From NCBI GenBank assembly GCA_964542875.1, contig CAZIWA010000009.1:12850-76849 (forward strand): DNA of 64,000 bases, read 5' to 3'. The DNA is from CAZGOM01 sp964542875 (GTDB lineage Bacteria > Planctomycetota > Phycisphaerae > Phycisphaerales > Phycisphaeraceae). Both the position numbers and the translations under genes were made by a program. This document shows positions 7,867-15,837 of this stretch, piece after piece (position 1 is the first letter of the stretch; each line of letters starts with the position of its first letter). Below the pieces are notes generated by a model, which saw nothing but the letters and a program-made list of their open reading frames with translations, was not told the origin of the DNA and did no database searches.

Positions 7867-9350
7867 TAGAGGTTGGCCCCAGAGGCGGTGATGGAGATGG
7901 GCTGGTCGAGGCGGGTCTTGATCGTCTGCAGGAGCGTGCGCACATCGCGCAGAATCACGCCGTTCTCGCGCGCCTGGCGATCCAGTGCGCTTTCGGCGAC
8001 GCCGGTCAGGAACCGGCTTCCCCGGTTAGCGGCCAGCGTCGGCCGGAGGATCCCCTGCAAATACTCGCGGGCGGCGTCTTCTTCTTCCTCGCCCTGGCGA
8101 CGTGCCGTGAGATTCCGCTGCATCTGGAGCGCGCGGTGCTTGTCGCCATTGAGTTGTTCGATGGGCAGGTCCCGAATGATCCGGTCCAGCTCCTCGAGCT
8201 CCTGACGGTATCGGGCTCCGATCTCAAAGATCGAAGCATCCAGCGGCCGTCCCTGAAGGCGCATGCCCCGGGCGATGGAGGTATCCGAGAGCTGGCCGCG
8301 GTAACGGTTGATGTTCCGCAGCTCCTGCTCCCGGGCCTCCTGCTCAAGCCTTTGCTGCCTGGCTCGTTCCCTCACGGCGGCTACGGCGTCTTCTCCGCTC
8401 ATGAGGAGCTGAGCCTGGCGCGCCTTAAACTCGGCGTGTGTTCGGCCGATGAACTGCGAAAACTCTTCCTCGAGCTTGGCGCGCTGGGTTTTGGAGATTT
8501 CGTCAATCGCCCCCAGGCGCGCCTGCTTTTCGGCGTCGATCTGATTCAGGATCATCTGGAGGTAAGCCTGCGCGCTCTTGACGCGCTGCTGGTTTTCCTC
8601 AGCGATCCGCTTATTCATTGGGTTGTTTTGCAGAGGCTCAGGCAATTTCTGCGCGTTGTCCTGCGCCTGCTTTTGAGCATTGCGAGCCAGGTCAAACAGT
8701 TCCTGGGCTGCGGCCTTGCGATCGGCAAACTCTTTCTCGATCTTGCTCAGCTCATCACGCTTGGCGACGCCGGTCCGGGTGTCGATCATCTGGCGCTCAT
8801 AATCAAAGCGCTGCTGTTCCCGGCCCAGGCCCAGGGGGTCTCGGGCGGCCAGCTTGGTCTGCTCCAGCTCAAAGCGCGATTTGACGAGCTCGCTGTTGAG
8901 ATCCTGCCAGGCTTTGCGCTGACCGTCGGCCATCGCCTTGGTTGCGCCCATGAGCTCCTGGATCAGCCGGGTTTGTTCCCGTATCTGTCCGACACCGCGG
9001 TCGCCAAAGAGGCCTTCGCCGATGATGCTGCCGGCGGTGAAGGCTTTGCCCACCACCGGTATTGAAGACATAGTGGCCTTGAACTTGTCGATCTTGCCCT
9101 GGACGACATCAAAGTTCTGGCCGTCATAGTTCTTCAGGAGCTCCAGCCCTGCATCAAACGCCTGCAGCGCATCGGCCGCCATGTAGATGCCGCCGGAAAT
9201 CTTCCCGACCTTTTCCAGCGCCCCCAGGCTTTTGGCGGTCGAGTCCACCCCATCGCGCATCTTCTCCAAGCTACCGCCGATCGCGGCAAAGCCTGAGCTG
9301 GCCAGGTCGTTTAAACGCACCTGGATGTCTACGACTTTCGGGTCGCTCAT
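7866..9350 (-). CDS. Tail tape measure protein (short form)
   Basis: The 494-residue protein follows the tail assembly chaperone region, as tape measure genes do. Residues about 1-120 contain Gly/Ala-rich and hydrophobic segments (around GKAFTAGSIIGEGLFG) that could span the host membrane at DNA entry. Residues about 125-400 are strongly charged, Gln/Glu/Arg-rich and helical, as in a coiled coil. Tape measure length sets tail length; about 500 residues would imply a short, probably siphovirus-type tail. The gene shares one base with the next gene (TAATG). Confidence 0.72.
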   Translation of the reverse strand: MSDPKVVDIQVRLNDLASSGFAAIGGSLEKMRDGVDSTAKSLGALEKVGKISGGIYMAADALQAFDAGLELLKNYDGQNFDVVQGKIDKFKATMSSIPVVGKAFTAGSIIGEGLFGDRGVGQIREQTRLIQELMGATKAMADGQRKAWQDLNSELVKSRFELEQTKLAARDPLGLGREQQRFDYERQMIDTRTGVAKRDELSKIEKEFADRKAAAQELFDLARNAQKQAQDNAQKLPEPLQNNPMNKRIAEENQQRVKSAQAYLQMILNQIDAEKQARLGAIDEISKTQRAKLEEEFSQFIGRTHAEFKARQAQLLMSGEDAVAAVRERARQQRLEQEAREQELRNINRYRGQLSDTSIARGMRLQGRPLDASIFEIGARYRQELEELDRIIRDLPIEQLNGDKHRALQMQRNLTARRQGEEEEDAAREYLQGILRPTLAANRGSRFLTGVAESALDRQARENGVILRDVRTLLQTIKTRLDQPISITASGANL

Positions 9351-9354
9351 GGGA

Positions 9355-9711
9355 TCACTCGTCGGTTAACTGAAGGACTCGATATGGGGCTTCGGCGCTT
9401 TGCACCTCTTCGATCGCCTGGAGCGTCTTGGCCGGCTGATCGAGCCACCCCCCTGCCCGGGGCAAAATCCCCTTGCGCTGTAGGTCGCTGGCGCGAATGA
9501 ACTTGAGCGTCTGGGCGTCTACCAGGCGTTTGGGGCAATGGGGGATGTCCTGATACCCTGATCCCCGGCAAAGTCCGCAGGCGTCATCCTGGCCGTCACA
9601 GCGGGCGCATCTGACCACGGCCGGGCTCAGCGCCGTCGGCGGCCTTACGCATCCGCTTTGGGAACAGCCTGCGCAGTAGGCCCGGTATCGGATACCGACT
9701 GCGCAGCGGAT
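9355..9711 (-). CDS. Frameshift extension of tail assembly chaperone (gpT-like), Cys-rich
   Basis: This frame is open without a stop from the slippery heptamer at 9711-9717 down to 9355, and it is the -1 frame relative to the upstream chaperone gene. Ribosomes that slip would add 118 residues to the first 121 of the upstream protein, giving a 239-residue fusion. A GTG at 9618 could alternatively start a free 87-residue protein. The extension has zinc-knuckle-like spacing (CARC, then CGLC and CRGSG). It ends 5 nt before the tape measure start, exactly where lambda gpT-type extensions end. Confidence 0.7.
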   Translation of the reverse strand: MRCAVGIRYRAYCAGCSQSGCVRPPTALSPAVVRCARCDGQDDACGLCRGSGYQDIPHCPKRLVDAQTLKFIRASDLQRKGILPRAGGWLDQPAKTLQAIEEVQSAEAPYRVLQLTDE

Positions 9712-10073
9712 TTTTTTATTTCGTCCTCCGCAAGCTGGACGCCCTTAAGGAGCTGGAGCAGGAGGTCGTGCTTTTCGTTGGAGGTCAGGACCTGGCCCAG
9801 GTGCTCCAGGGCAAACGGCACCGGGTTGCCGGCCCGGTCGGTGACGTTTTCCCAGCCAATGAGGATGATTGCCAGGGCCTTGGTGAGGATCGCCGACTGC
9901 TCGCGCCGGCGCATGTCCTTTGACGCGGTCGCCTCCAGGTAGAGGTCTTCGATCTGCTGGAGCTCATCCTCCAAGATGTAGCGGGCGTAAAAGCCGGGGC
10001 GTTTGGCGAGGTCGACGCCGGCGTCCTGGTGAAGTCGCACGATCGCGTAGCCGTTGCGGGTGGCAATGGGCAT
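9645..10073 (-). CDS. Tail assembly chaperone (gpG-like)
   Basis: The 142-residue, acidic, mostly helical protein lies between the tail tube and tape measure genes, the fixed position of tail assembly chaperones. In lambda and many relatives this gene is read in two forms by -1 frameshifting near its end, and the needed signal is present at codons 119-121. The unshifted protein ends 21 residues beyond the slip site. The chaperone would coat the tape measure protein and recruit tail tube subunits; it is not expected in the finished virion. No sequence motif identifies it; the assignment rests on order, size and the frameshift signal. Confidence 0.78.
   Translation of the reverse strand: MPIATRNGYAIVRLHQDAGVDLAKRPGFYARYILEDELQQIEDLYLEATASKDMRRREQSAILTKALAIILIGWENVTDRAGNPVPFALEHLGQVLTSNEKHDLLLQLLKGVQLAEDEIKKSAAQSVSDTGPTAQAVPKADA
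9669..9717 (-). promoter_or_regulatory. -1 programmed ribosomal frameshift signal
   Basis: On the minus strand the in-frame codons ATA AAA AAA form a slippery A_AAA_AAA heptamer (9717-9711). Four nt later a stable stem-loop begins: CTGCGCAGT (9706-9698) pairs with ACTGCGCAG (9677-9669), enclosing an inner CGGTA/TACCG hairpin. Heptamer, short spacer and structure are the three parts of a classical -1 frameshift site. Read on the plus strand, the same bases resemble a hairpin-plus-T-run terminator, but no plus-strand gene needs one. Confidence 0.75.
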
Positions 10074-10114
10074 GGTTTCCCTTCCGGGGAGTTGTGGGTG
10101 CTGGGGTAAGCCGC

Positions 10115-11059
10115 TTAGGAGAATGTGATGGAAAGCGCATCGTTGCCGGCCGCAGAGCCGCGTGTGGCCACGAAGTTCAGGCGGCGGGTGCGGATGTCGT
10201 TTTTGGATTCGTCGGAAGGCGGGTCGGTGAGGCTCAGCGCAGGGGCCGCGATGGTGATGATGTTGCCGGCGGTGGTTCCCAGAACCAGGCTCAAAGCCGA
10301 CGTGGCCGAAGTCAGGAACGCGGTGCGCCAGTTCTTCGTCGCCAACAGCACGGCTTCCAGCGCCAGGCTCACCGTCACGCGGTGCTTGGCGATGCAGGCG
10401 CTGTGGTAGCCCGAGCTCTTCCCGGCCAGCTCACGCATCACCAGCTGGTTTTCCACCGTGATCACGACGTCCGCGGAGTTGACGGTGGCGCCGCCGATGG
10501 TGTTGGTGGTACCGGCCCAGCGCGGCGGGATGATGGTGGGATAGGTCGGGGTGATCAGCGCGGCATCTTCCGGATCCACCGACGCGCCCCAGTATTCCCA
10601 GTCCGCCATGCCCTTGCCCCCGGCGCTCAGCCGGAACGTCACTTTGCCGAGTGCCCCGGCCATCCGCTTAAGCTCGCCGTCCTGATACAGCCCCATGGTG
10701 TGAGAGGGGTAGAACGCGGTGCTCAGGTCCTGGAGCGTGAAGAGGTCGGTGCTCTGCTTAAAGGCGCTTGCGGCCAGCAGCGACGTTGCCCAGCTGGGCG
10801 TCGGAGTCTCTGCGGTGCCGCTGCCGAAAAGCTCGGTGGTGAAGGTCATGGTCGACTTGAGCCCGCTGGCCACGCGCGCCAGCTCCGTGCTGGAGCCCTG
10901 GCCCTGGCGTTCCTCGGTCTGGCTCTCTTCCCGGTACACGGGGTTGAAGACGTTAAACACCGCGTCGGCTCCGGCGAGGGCGACGGCCGTGCCGGTGGTG
11001 GCCTCGGCTTTGCAGGCAAAAACAGACTTAGACACCAGTAGTGGTGCTTCGATGGCCAT
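10115..11059 (-). CDS. Major tail tube protein
   Basis: The 314-residue protein is Thr/Ala/Ser-rich with many short beta strands, no signal peptide and no membrane segment. It lies between the tail terminator and the tail chaperone, the position of gpV-type tube proteins. An excellent ribosome site (AGGAGG, 6 nt before the ATG) fits a protein needed in many copies. The N-terminal third (KAEATTGTAVALAGADAV and following) resembles phage tail tube families. The C-terminal part may form an extra surface domain, since 314 residues is long for a plain tube protein. Confidence 0.75.
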   Translation of the reverse strand: MAIEAPLLVSKSVFACKAEATTGTAVALAGADAVFNVFNPVYREESQTEERQGQGSSTELARVASGLKSTMTFTTELFGSGTAETPTPSWATSLLAASAFKQSTDLFTLQDLSTAFYPSHTMGLYQDGELKRMAGALGKVTFRLSAGGKGMADWEYWGASVDPEDAALITPTYPTIIPPRWAGTTNTIGGATVNSADVVITVENQLVMRELAGKSSGYHSACIAKHRVTVSLALEAVLLATKNWRTAFLTSATSALSLVLGTTAGNIITIAAPALSLTDPPSDESKNDIRTRRLNFVATRGSAAGNDALSITFS

Positions 11060-11106
11060 GGCGGCCTCCTGTGTTGTGGAATGCGATTCACCCCGTCCTG
11101 GGGCGT

Positions 11107-11577
11107 TTAGGGCTTGGAAAGATCAAACTCGTCAGTGCGGACTTCGATCTCGACCAACATCGTGAACCCAGACTGCCCGTCTTCCTCGGTGAACGCCCGC
11201 GGGGAATACACCTTGGTGCCGTGTGCCCAGCCGCCGCGGTTCTGCTTTTCACCGTTGGCCCCCATCAAGGCGACTTTGATGTCGCGCGCCAGGCGGTAAA
11301 CGCGCTGGCTTTTTGGAGGGGCGTCGGGGATGTTGGCCATGCTGGCCAGGTACACCAGGAGCACGAAGGGCGTTTTCGTGTCGTACTTGCGAACGGGCTT
11401 CTCGGCGATGTCTTCCCAGTCATCCCCGATGATCAGACAAAAGTTGTCCTTGATGTCATTGCCGCCCTCTCTCACACGCTCGGTGAGTAGGTCGCAGGAA
11501 TAGCCGGCGCTGAGGCGTATGGTGTTGAGGGAGTCCTCAAGGTTCTGTTCGACGTTTTCAATGATGGGTTCGGGCAT
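11107..11577 (-). CDS. Tail terminator protein (gpU-like)
   Basis: At 156 residues, placed between the head-tail connector genes and the tail tube gene, this has the size and position of tail terminators that cap the growing tube. The sequence is mixed alpha/beta with an N-terminal helix and a C-terminal strand ending in VEIEVRTDEFDLSKP. No signature residues can be checked, so the name rests on synteny and length. The start lies 7 nt after the upstream stop. Confidence 0.6.
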   Translation of the reverse strand: MPEPIIENVEQNLEDSLNTIRLSAGYSCDLLTERVREGGNDIKDNFCLIIGDDWEDIAEKPVRKYDTKTPFVLLVYLASMANIPDAPPKSQRVYRLARDIKVALMGANGEKQNRGGWAHGTKVYSPRAFTEEDGQSGFTMLVEIEVRTDEFDLSKP

Positions 11578-11584
11578 GCTGTAG

Positions 11585-12409
11585 CTACGGTGTTGACTGG
11601 ATCGTCTTGGCCGCCGCCTCCATGTTTCGACTGATGATCATGTCGTGGCGTCCGGTTGCACGGTTGAAATTCCCCTGCATATCCAGCCGTTTTTTAAGCA
11701 CGACACGTTTTTTGAAAACACCGATGACATCGATCCGGTTTCCTTTGCGGCCCTTACCGGTCTTGGTGAGATGGTTCACATCCCGGATGATCAGAACCTT
11801 GCCGGTGTTGGGGTTGCGGAAGATCCGGATAAACGACCCGGAAGCACCGTTTTTGCCTGCGGCCAGGTCGCGGGCGATCATGTCGGAGAAGCTGCGCCGG
11901 CCGCCGGCTGTGGAGAATCGGTCCCACTTGAAGCGCCCCGGTAGCGGGATCGGCATTGAGCGGCCGCTTTTGGCCTGGATCACTCCGCCTTTGGTGTGAC
12001 CCTCGGCGCCGGGCCAGCGGGTGTATTCGGACAAAAACACCTGACGAAGTTCACGGACCTTGCTTTTATCTGGCGCCCTGAACTTGAAGCTTTTTTGCAA
12101 ACCCTTGTTTTTGAGGGTCAGTCCGGTGCCACCAGAAAGCTGCTCAATGCGCAGGCGGGCAATGTCTTCAGCGCCGATCTCCCTCATGGCGTCGACCATG
12201 TGGAGCGCCAGGTTGCGCGGGCCGTTAAGCAATGCCCGCTTGAGCGACACGTGCCCCTGGATGTCGATCGAGGCTGTGATCCCCAGGCCAGAGCCGCCTA
12301 AGGAGATGGTCTTTTTGCCCACCCGGACGGGGATGGCCGCCTCTCCCTTGTATTCGTATCTGCCGATCCACTTGAGGTTTTTAGGCCGGTAGACATTGAC
12401 CCTGGCCAT
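11585..12409 (-). CDS. Head-tail joining or neck protein (gpZ/HK97 gp10-like)
   Basis: The 274-residue, very basic protein lies between the FII-like and U-like genes, where lambda gpZ or HK97 gp10-type proteins are encoded. It has many Lys and Arg residues, especially in the second half (VFKKRVVLKKR), and no membrane segment. High basicity would suit contact with the DNA exit channel. No catalytic motif is visible. It starts 3 nt after the upstream stop. Confidence 0.6.
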   Translation of the reverse strand: MARVNVYRPKNLKWIGRYEYKGEAAIPVRVGKKTISLGGSGLGITASIDIQGHVSLKRALLNGPRNLALHMVDAMREIGAEDIARLRIEQLSGGTGLTLKNKGLQKSFKFRAPDKSKVRELRQVFLSEYTRWPGAEGHTKGGVIQAKSGRSMPIPLPGRFKWDRFSTAGGRRSFSDMIARDLAAGKNGASGSFIRIFRNPNTGKVLIIRDVNHLTKTGKGRKGNRIDVIGVFKKRVVLKKRLDMQGNFNRATGRHDMIISRNMEAAAKTIQSTP

Positions 12410-12412
12410 ACA

Positions 12413-12754
12413 TCACCTCAGCTCAAGCACGAACACTCCAGCGTCCTCATGGATGATGTTGGCGACCAGCAGCTGGTGAACGGCACCATTGAGCTCAGGC
12501 GCGCCAATGAGCTTGTCCCTGCCGGCGGACACCAGCAGGCGGCCGCGGATGGCGGCTCGCCGCATGGTCACCTGGATCCCGGGCACGGCACCCCGGCCGG
12601 GGGCAGGATTCCGGCGGGCCTGGCTGCGATCCACGACGATGTCCACATCGGTGATGGAGCCGTCATCGGCGCGATAGCTCCAGGTCTCGGCGAATTCCTC
12701 GGCATTGGTGAAAACATCGGCCGCGTCCTGCGCCAGCTGATCCTTGAAATTCAT
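12413..12754 (-). CDS. Head-tail joining protein (gpFII-like)
   Basis: The 113-residue protein begins MNFKDQLAQD and has the size and position of small connector proteins such as lambda FII. It is translationally coupled to the preceding gene by an ATGA overlap at 12751-12754. A helical N-terminus is followed by a beta-rich core, which fits that family. No single residue motif proves it. Confidence 0.55.
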   Translation of the reverse strand: MNFKDQLAQDAADVFTNAEEFAETWSYRADDGSITDVDIVVDRSQARRNPAPGRGAVPGIQVTMRRAAIRGRLLVSAGRDKLIGAPELNGAVHQLLVANIIHEDAGVFVLELR

Positions 12755-13047
12755 GGCGCCCTCCCAGGCTCGGCCGAGGCCTGGGCGTTGCGCACGCCCA
12801 GGGCGCCCTTGATTTCTCGCAAGTCGCCCTTGGCTTGACTCAGATCCTCAATGATCCTGTCGAGCTTGGAATCACGGGCGGCGTTTTGCTGCTCGACAAT
12901 GGATTGCCGCGCCTCAATCGCTACGTCCCGGGCCCGCAGCTCCGTGTAGGCGTTGGAGACATACCAGCTCCCGCCGACCAGCAGAAAGGCAATCCCGGCC
13001 GGGATCAGCGTGTTCTCGCTCAATTTCAAGGTTTCGGTGCGGGACAT
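12751..13047 (-). CDS. Small membrane protein with coiled coil
   Basis: I start it at the ATG at 13047, which has an AAAGG site 6 nt upstream. The ATG at 13092 makes an ATGA overlap with the previous gene but has its AAGGA box directly against the start. The 98-residue product has one strong membrane helix (about residues 15-35, LIPAGIAFLLVGGSWYV) followed by a charged heptad-like helix to about residue 80. This layout is seen in Rz-type inner-membrane spanins and in XhlA-type proteins, but the place, amid head-tail genes, is unusual for lysis. It could also help virion assembly at the membrane. Confidence 0.55.
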   Translation of the reverse strand: MSRTETLKLSENTLIPAGIAFLLVGGSWYVSNAYTELRARDVAIEARQSIVEQQNAARDSKLDRIIEDLSQAKGDLREIKGALGVRNAQASAEPGRAP

Positions 13048-13088
13048 GGGATGCCTTTGCAATGGGCGTTGCGGAGATCGGCCACGAA

Positions 13089-13337
13089 TCATTCCTTGAC
13101 TTTTGCGACCGGCGGCGGTGCCTTCAGCAGGCTGATCGCCCGAATGGCTGCCAGCTTCTTGGCCATGAGGGCCTGGAGGTCCTTTCCGGCTTTGGTCTGG
13201 GGTGCGCGGCTCTTGGTGATTGCCGTCAGGTCCTCAGACGTGCATTCGTGCTTGAGCTCGGCACACTGGACGGCCAGGGCCTTGTAGGCTTCTTCGGCCA
13301 GGGCGAGGGGGGTCTTGGGTTTGTTGGCTTCTGCCAT
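13089..13337 (-). CDS. Small hypothetical phage protein, 82 aa
   Basis: This Ala/Lys-rich, probably all-helical protein is encoded directly after the capsid gene, where lambda has FI. Two cysteines (about residues 25 and 32) are present. Its size and place suggest a head completion or DNA-packaging accessory role, but no family is recognised. It ends in an ATGA overlap with the longer version of the next gene. Confidence 0.55.
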   Translation of the reverse strand: MAEANKPKTPLALAEEAYKALAVQCAELKHECTSEDLTAITKSRAPQTKAGKDLQALMAKKLAAIRAISLLKAPPPVAKVKE

Positions 13338-13427
13338 GGGTCACTCCGGGTAAGAGGGTTAAAAAAAGCACAGGAACGGGCGCTAACCCGTGCCTGGCTA
13401 AGGCGGGTGGATTTGGCGGGGCTCGGT

Positions 13428-14378
13428 TTAGTTGAGCGTTCCACGCAGGATCTTGGCCCAAAAGCCAGGGCCTACGTTGCGGTTGGCCTTGATACCGAAC
13501 TTGTGGGCGTCGTGGTCAAACTCGTAATCAGAGCCCGCGCCCAGGAGCTGGGTCTCCAGGGGCATCTCTTCCTGCAGCACCAGGCCCTTGGTGATAGAGC
13601 TGGTGGAAGCCAGAATGAATTGGTTGGCCGCCGACGTGGTCGTCAGCCGCGGCTCAAGCGTGGTGCTGATCGACAGGCCCTGGCGTTTGAGCTCGGCCAT
13701 CTGGTTGGATGCACCCTGGCTCAGGTTTTCGAGGCTGATCGCCGCCTGGATCGCGGCCCAGTAAAGGGCGTTGGGGGCAATGGCCAGGAAGGTCTTGTCC
13801 TGGCCGTTGGTGGGATCGCCCTTATCATCGGTGAGCATGTAGTACCGGCCGATCACCTGCACCAGAATCTTGGCCATCTCATCGGGAGTCGGGTTGGTGG
13901 GGTCAGTGACGTTCAGCGCCGGCGCTTCGGTGGCCGTCAGATCGTTGGTCTGATTGGTGCCCGATTCGGGGTGAGCGTTGGAGAACAGACCCACGCCGTC
14001 GTAACCGACCGAGTTGGCGTCAAGCACGGTAGACGCCAGCTTCTCCCAATGGGTGCCGGCCTTGAGGGCCATGTCACCGATGCGGATGCGCAGCTGGCTG
14101 GTCTTATCCCGCCGGAGGTCATCCAGGGGAATCGGCAGCGTGCTTTCGTATTTGTCGTTCGCCAGCTGGTAGCTGAACTTGTTGAGGCCTTGTTCCTGGC
14201 GTTGTCCCACCCACTTACGCAGCGAGCTGGCCTGGCCGAGCCATTCGTAATGTTCGATCTTGGTGTCGGATTCGATGGGCATCCCGATCAAGGGAGCCCA
14301 GGAACCGCTGACGGCCTGCTCAAAACGGGGGTAGAAGTCCGCGACGATGTCGCGGCTGTCGAGATTCGAGTAACCCAT
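13428..14378 (-). CDS. Major capsid protein, Mu gpT family
   Basis: The ATG at 14378 (MGYSNLDSR) has a strong GGAAGGAAA ribosome site and removes a spurious 21-residue extension read from 14441. The 316-residue protein carries features of the Mu-like head subunit gpT family: an N-terminal helix leading to 'YEWLGQ...LRKWVGQR' at about residues 45-59, and the later 'PLDDLRRD' region. It builds the icosahedral head. A capsid of the Mu type among lambda-type portal, terminase and tail genes shows the mosaic origin of this phage. An intrinsic terminator lies just upstream, so supply may be controlled separately from the earlier genes. Confidence 0.85.
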   Translation of the reverse strand: MGYSNLDSRDIVADFYPRFEQAVSGSWAPLIGMPIESDTKIEHYEWLGQASSLRKWVGQRQEQGLNKFSYQLANDKYESTLPIPLDDLRRDKTSQLRIRIGDMALKAGTHWEKLASTVLDANSVGYDGVGLFSNAHPESGTNQTNDLTATEAPALNVTDPTNPTPDEMAKILVQVIGRYYMLTDDKGDPTNGQDKTFLAIAPNALYWAAIQAAISLENLSQGASNQMAELKRQGLSISTTLEPRLTTTSAANQFILASTSSITKGLVLQEEMPLETQLLGAGSDYEFDHDAHKFGIKANRNVGPGFWAKILRGTLN

Positions 14379-14393
14379 AGCGGGTTTCCTTCC

Positions 14394-14420
14394 AATAAAA
14401 AAGGCCCCGGGGTGGGGCCT
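14394..14420 (-). terminator. Intrinsic terminator or attenuator before the capsid gene
   Basis: On the minus strand AGGCCCC (14420-14414) pairs with GGGGCCT (14408-14402) around a 5-nt loop, followed directly by a T-run. It ends 16 nt before the capsid start codon and lies downstream of the decoration gene on the same strand. Confidence 0.7.
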
Positions 14421-14500
14421 CAAGAGATGCTTGTTGAACACGAAGGCATCGCGTTATCGAACGTCGATGCTTTAAGACAAACACGCGCACACGCGCGGGT

Positions 14501-15304
14501 TTAGCGGGGTTCGAGGAACAAGGTGATGGTGCCGGTCGCGGCGGTGGTCGTGCCCGTCACGTCCAGGCCAATGGCGTCGCCGGCGTCGATGTCCAGGTCG
14601 GCGGGAGTCGCCGAAAGGGTGATCGCCTGGTTGGTGTTGGCGGCGCCCTTGAGGTCAAAGGTGCCGCTGTGCAACGCGGTGCCTCCGCTGACGGCCGTGC
14701 CCGATGCGGCTTTCTTCACCACCCCGGTGACGGCACCGCCATCGGAGCCGATGATCGTGGTGCGGGCCCGGATCGCCTTGACCCGATACGGGCGATCGGC
14801 GATGAAGAACGCGGTGTCCGCCGGCGCGTTGTAGTTGTACGGCACCACGACGGAGCCAGAGCTGGTGTCATAGCGCGTGGAACCGCTGAGGCTGGCCGCC
14901 TGGAAGAAGACCAAGCAGGTGGTCCCGGAAACCCACCGATGCACGAACCCGATCCGGGTCGAGCCAGCCACAGGGGTCAGCGTGAAGGTGTTGTCGTCGG
15001 TGGCGTAGACGGGCTTGAGTTCGTCGGCGATGCTGGCCGCGCCGACAACAGCGAGCTTTATAACGCCGGAGCTGCGGATCTTGACCAGGACGGCGCCGGC
15101 CGCGCCGGTGCTGTTGTCGGCGATGTCGATGCAAAAGCCCCGGAAAGGATCGCCGCCGACCAGGGGCCGGGAGTAGCCAGAGCCGTTGTCACCCACCGCG
15201 GCACCTTCATAGATGATGTCGGTGGCGATGACGGGAAGTTCGTTGGTGAAGGGGTCGGGTCCGCTTTCATAGACCCGGACAATGTCCTTGGCAAGAGTGG
15301 TCAT
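14501..15304 (-). CDS. Head decoration (cement) protein, DUF2190-like N-terminus
   Basis: The first 130 residues (IYEGAAVGDNGSGYSRPL, then GFCIDIADN) have the pattern of small capsid-cement proteins of the DUF2190 kind, which trimerise on the head surface. The rest, about residues 130-267, is a second Thr/Ala/Gly-rich beta domain that could stand out from the capsid. The gene lies between the protease/scaffold and the capsid gene, the normal place of gpD-like proteins. There is no signal peptide. A terminator follows before the capsid gene. Confidence 0.65.
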   Translation of the reverse strand: MTTLAKDIVRVYESGPDPFTNELPVIATDIIYEGAAVGDNGSGYSRPLVGGDPFRGFCIDIADNSTGAAGAVLVKIRSSGVIKLAVVGAASIADELKPVYATDDNTFTLTPVAGSTRIGFVHRWVSGTTCLVFFQAASLSGSTRYDTSSGSVVVPYNYNAPADTAFFIADRPYRVKAIRARTTIIGSDGGAVTGVVKKAASGTAVSGGTALHSGTFDLKGAANTNQAITLSATPADLDIDAGDAIGLDVTGTTTAATGTITLFLEPR

Positions 15305-15366
15305 AGTTCAATACCTCAAAAGGTTAAATGGGTTAAAACACGTGCGCAGACAAAAGGACTGCCGGC

Positions 15367-15837
15367 TTACTTGGCCTGCATCCGGAAGTTGCCTTTAAGT
15401 TCCTGCTCACGGACGATCAGGAACCGTTCCTTAGAGCTGAACTTGGTGTGCAGGGAAGCATCCGCGTCCCACTCGGCCGCCGCCTGGGCTTTGTGATCGC
15501 CCTTGGGGATGGGCTTGTTTTCCGACGCGGGGCTGGTGGGGATGGCGCCCTGGGAACCCGCATCGGCCTTGGCCTTGTCGGCTTCCTTCACCGCGGCGTC
15601 GGCGCGGGCTTTCTCGCCCGCGGTGGCTGCATCGATCTCAGCCCGCAGGTCCTTGGCCTGGTCGACGGTGCGGCCGGCGGCGAACTGCTTGGCCGCCCAG
15701 GCCTCGTGCCCTGGGAACGCGGCGGTCATCGCCTTCAGGTCCTCGCGGGCCTGGGTCTTCCCCTGCTCGATGTACTTGGCCGTCGCGCCGGGGTTTTCAG
15801 CGGCAAAGGCCTCAAACTGCTCTCTGGTAATGGCCAT
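15367..15837 (-). CDS. Capsid scaffold nested in the protease gene (Nu3-like)
   Basis: An internal ATG at 15837, in the same frame as the protease, is preceded by a perfect AGGAGG with a 5-nt spacer. Translation from there gives 156 residues (MAITREQFEAF...) that are Ala/Lys/Glu-rich, helical and free of membrane segments, as scaffolds are. In lambda the Nu3 scaffold is made in exactly this way from within gene C. The protease would be made as a fusion to the same scaffold segment and later cut away. The ribosome site is better than that of the full gene, which suits a protein needed in large excess. Confidence 0.75.
   Translation of the reverse strand: MAITREQFEAFAAENPGATAKYIEQGKTQAREDLKAMTAAFPGHEAWAAKQFAAGRTVDQAKDLRAEIDAATAGEKARADAAVKEADKAKADAGSQGAIPTSPASENKPIPKGDHKAQAAAEWDADASLHTKFSSKERFLIVREQELKGNFRMQAK

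Noticed and set aside
9669..9720. Hairpin plus T-run on the plus strand, resembling an intrinsic terminator
   Set aside because: No plus-strand gene ends there. The same bases are better explained as the slippery site and stem of the minus-strand chaperone frameshift.
13062..14504. 480-codon plus-strand frame opposite the capsid gene
   Set aside because: Runs across several coupled phage genes in antisense and has no domain. It is a GC-rich shadow.
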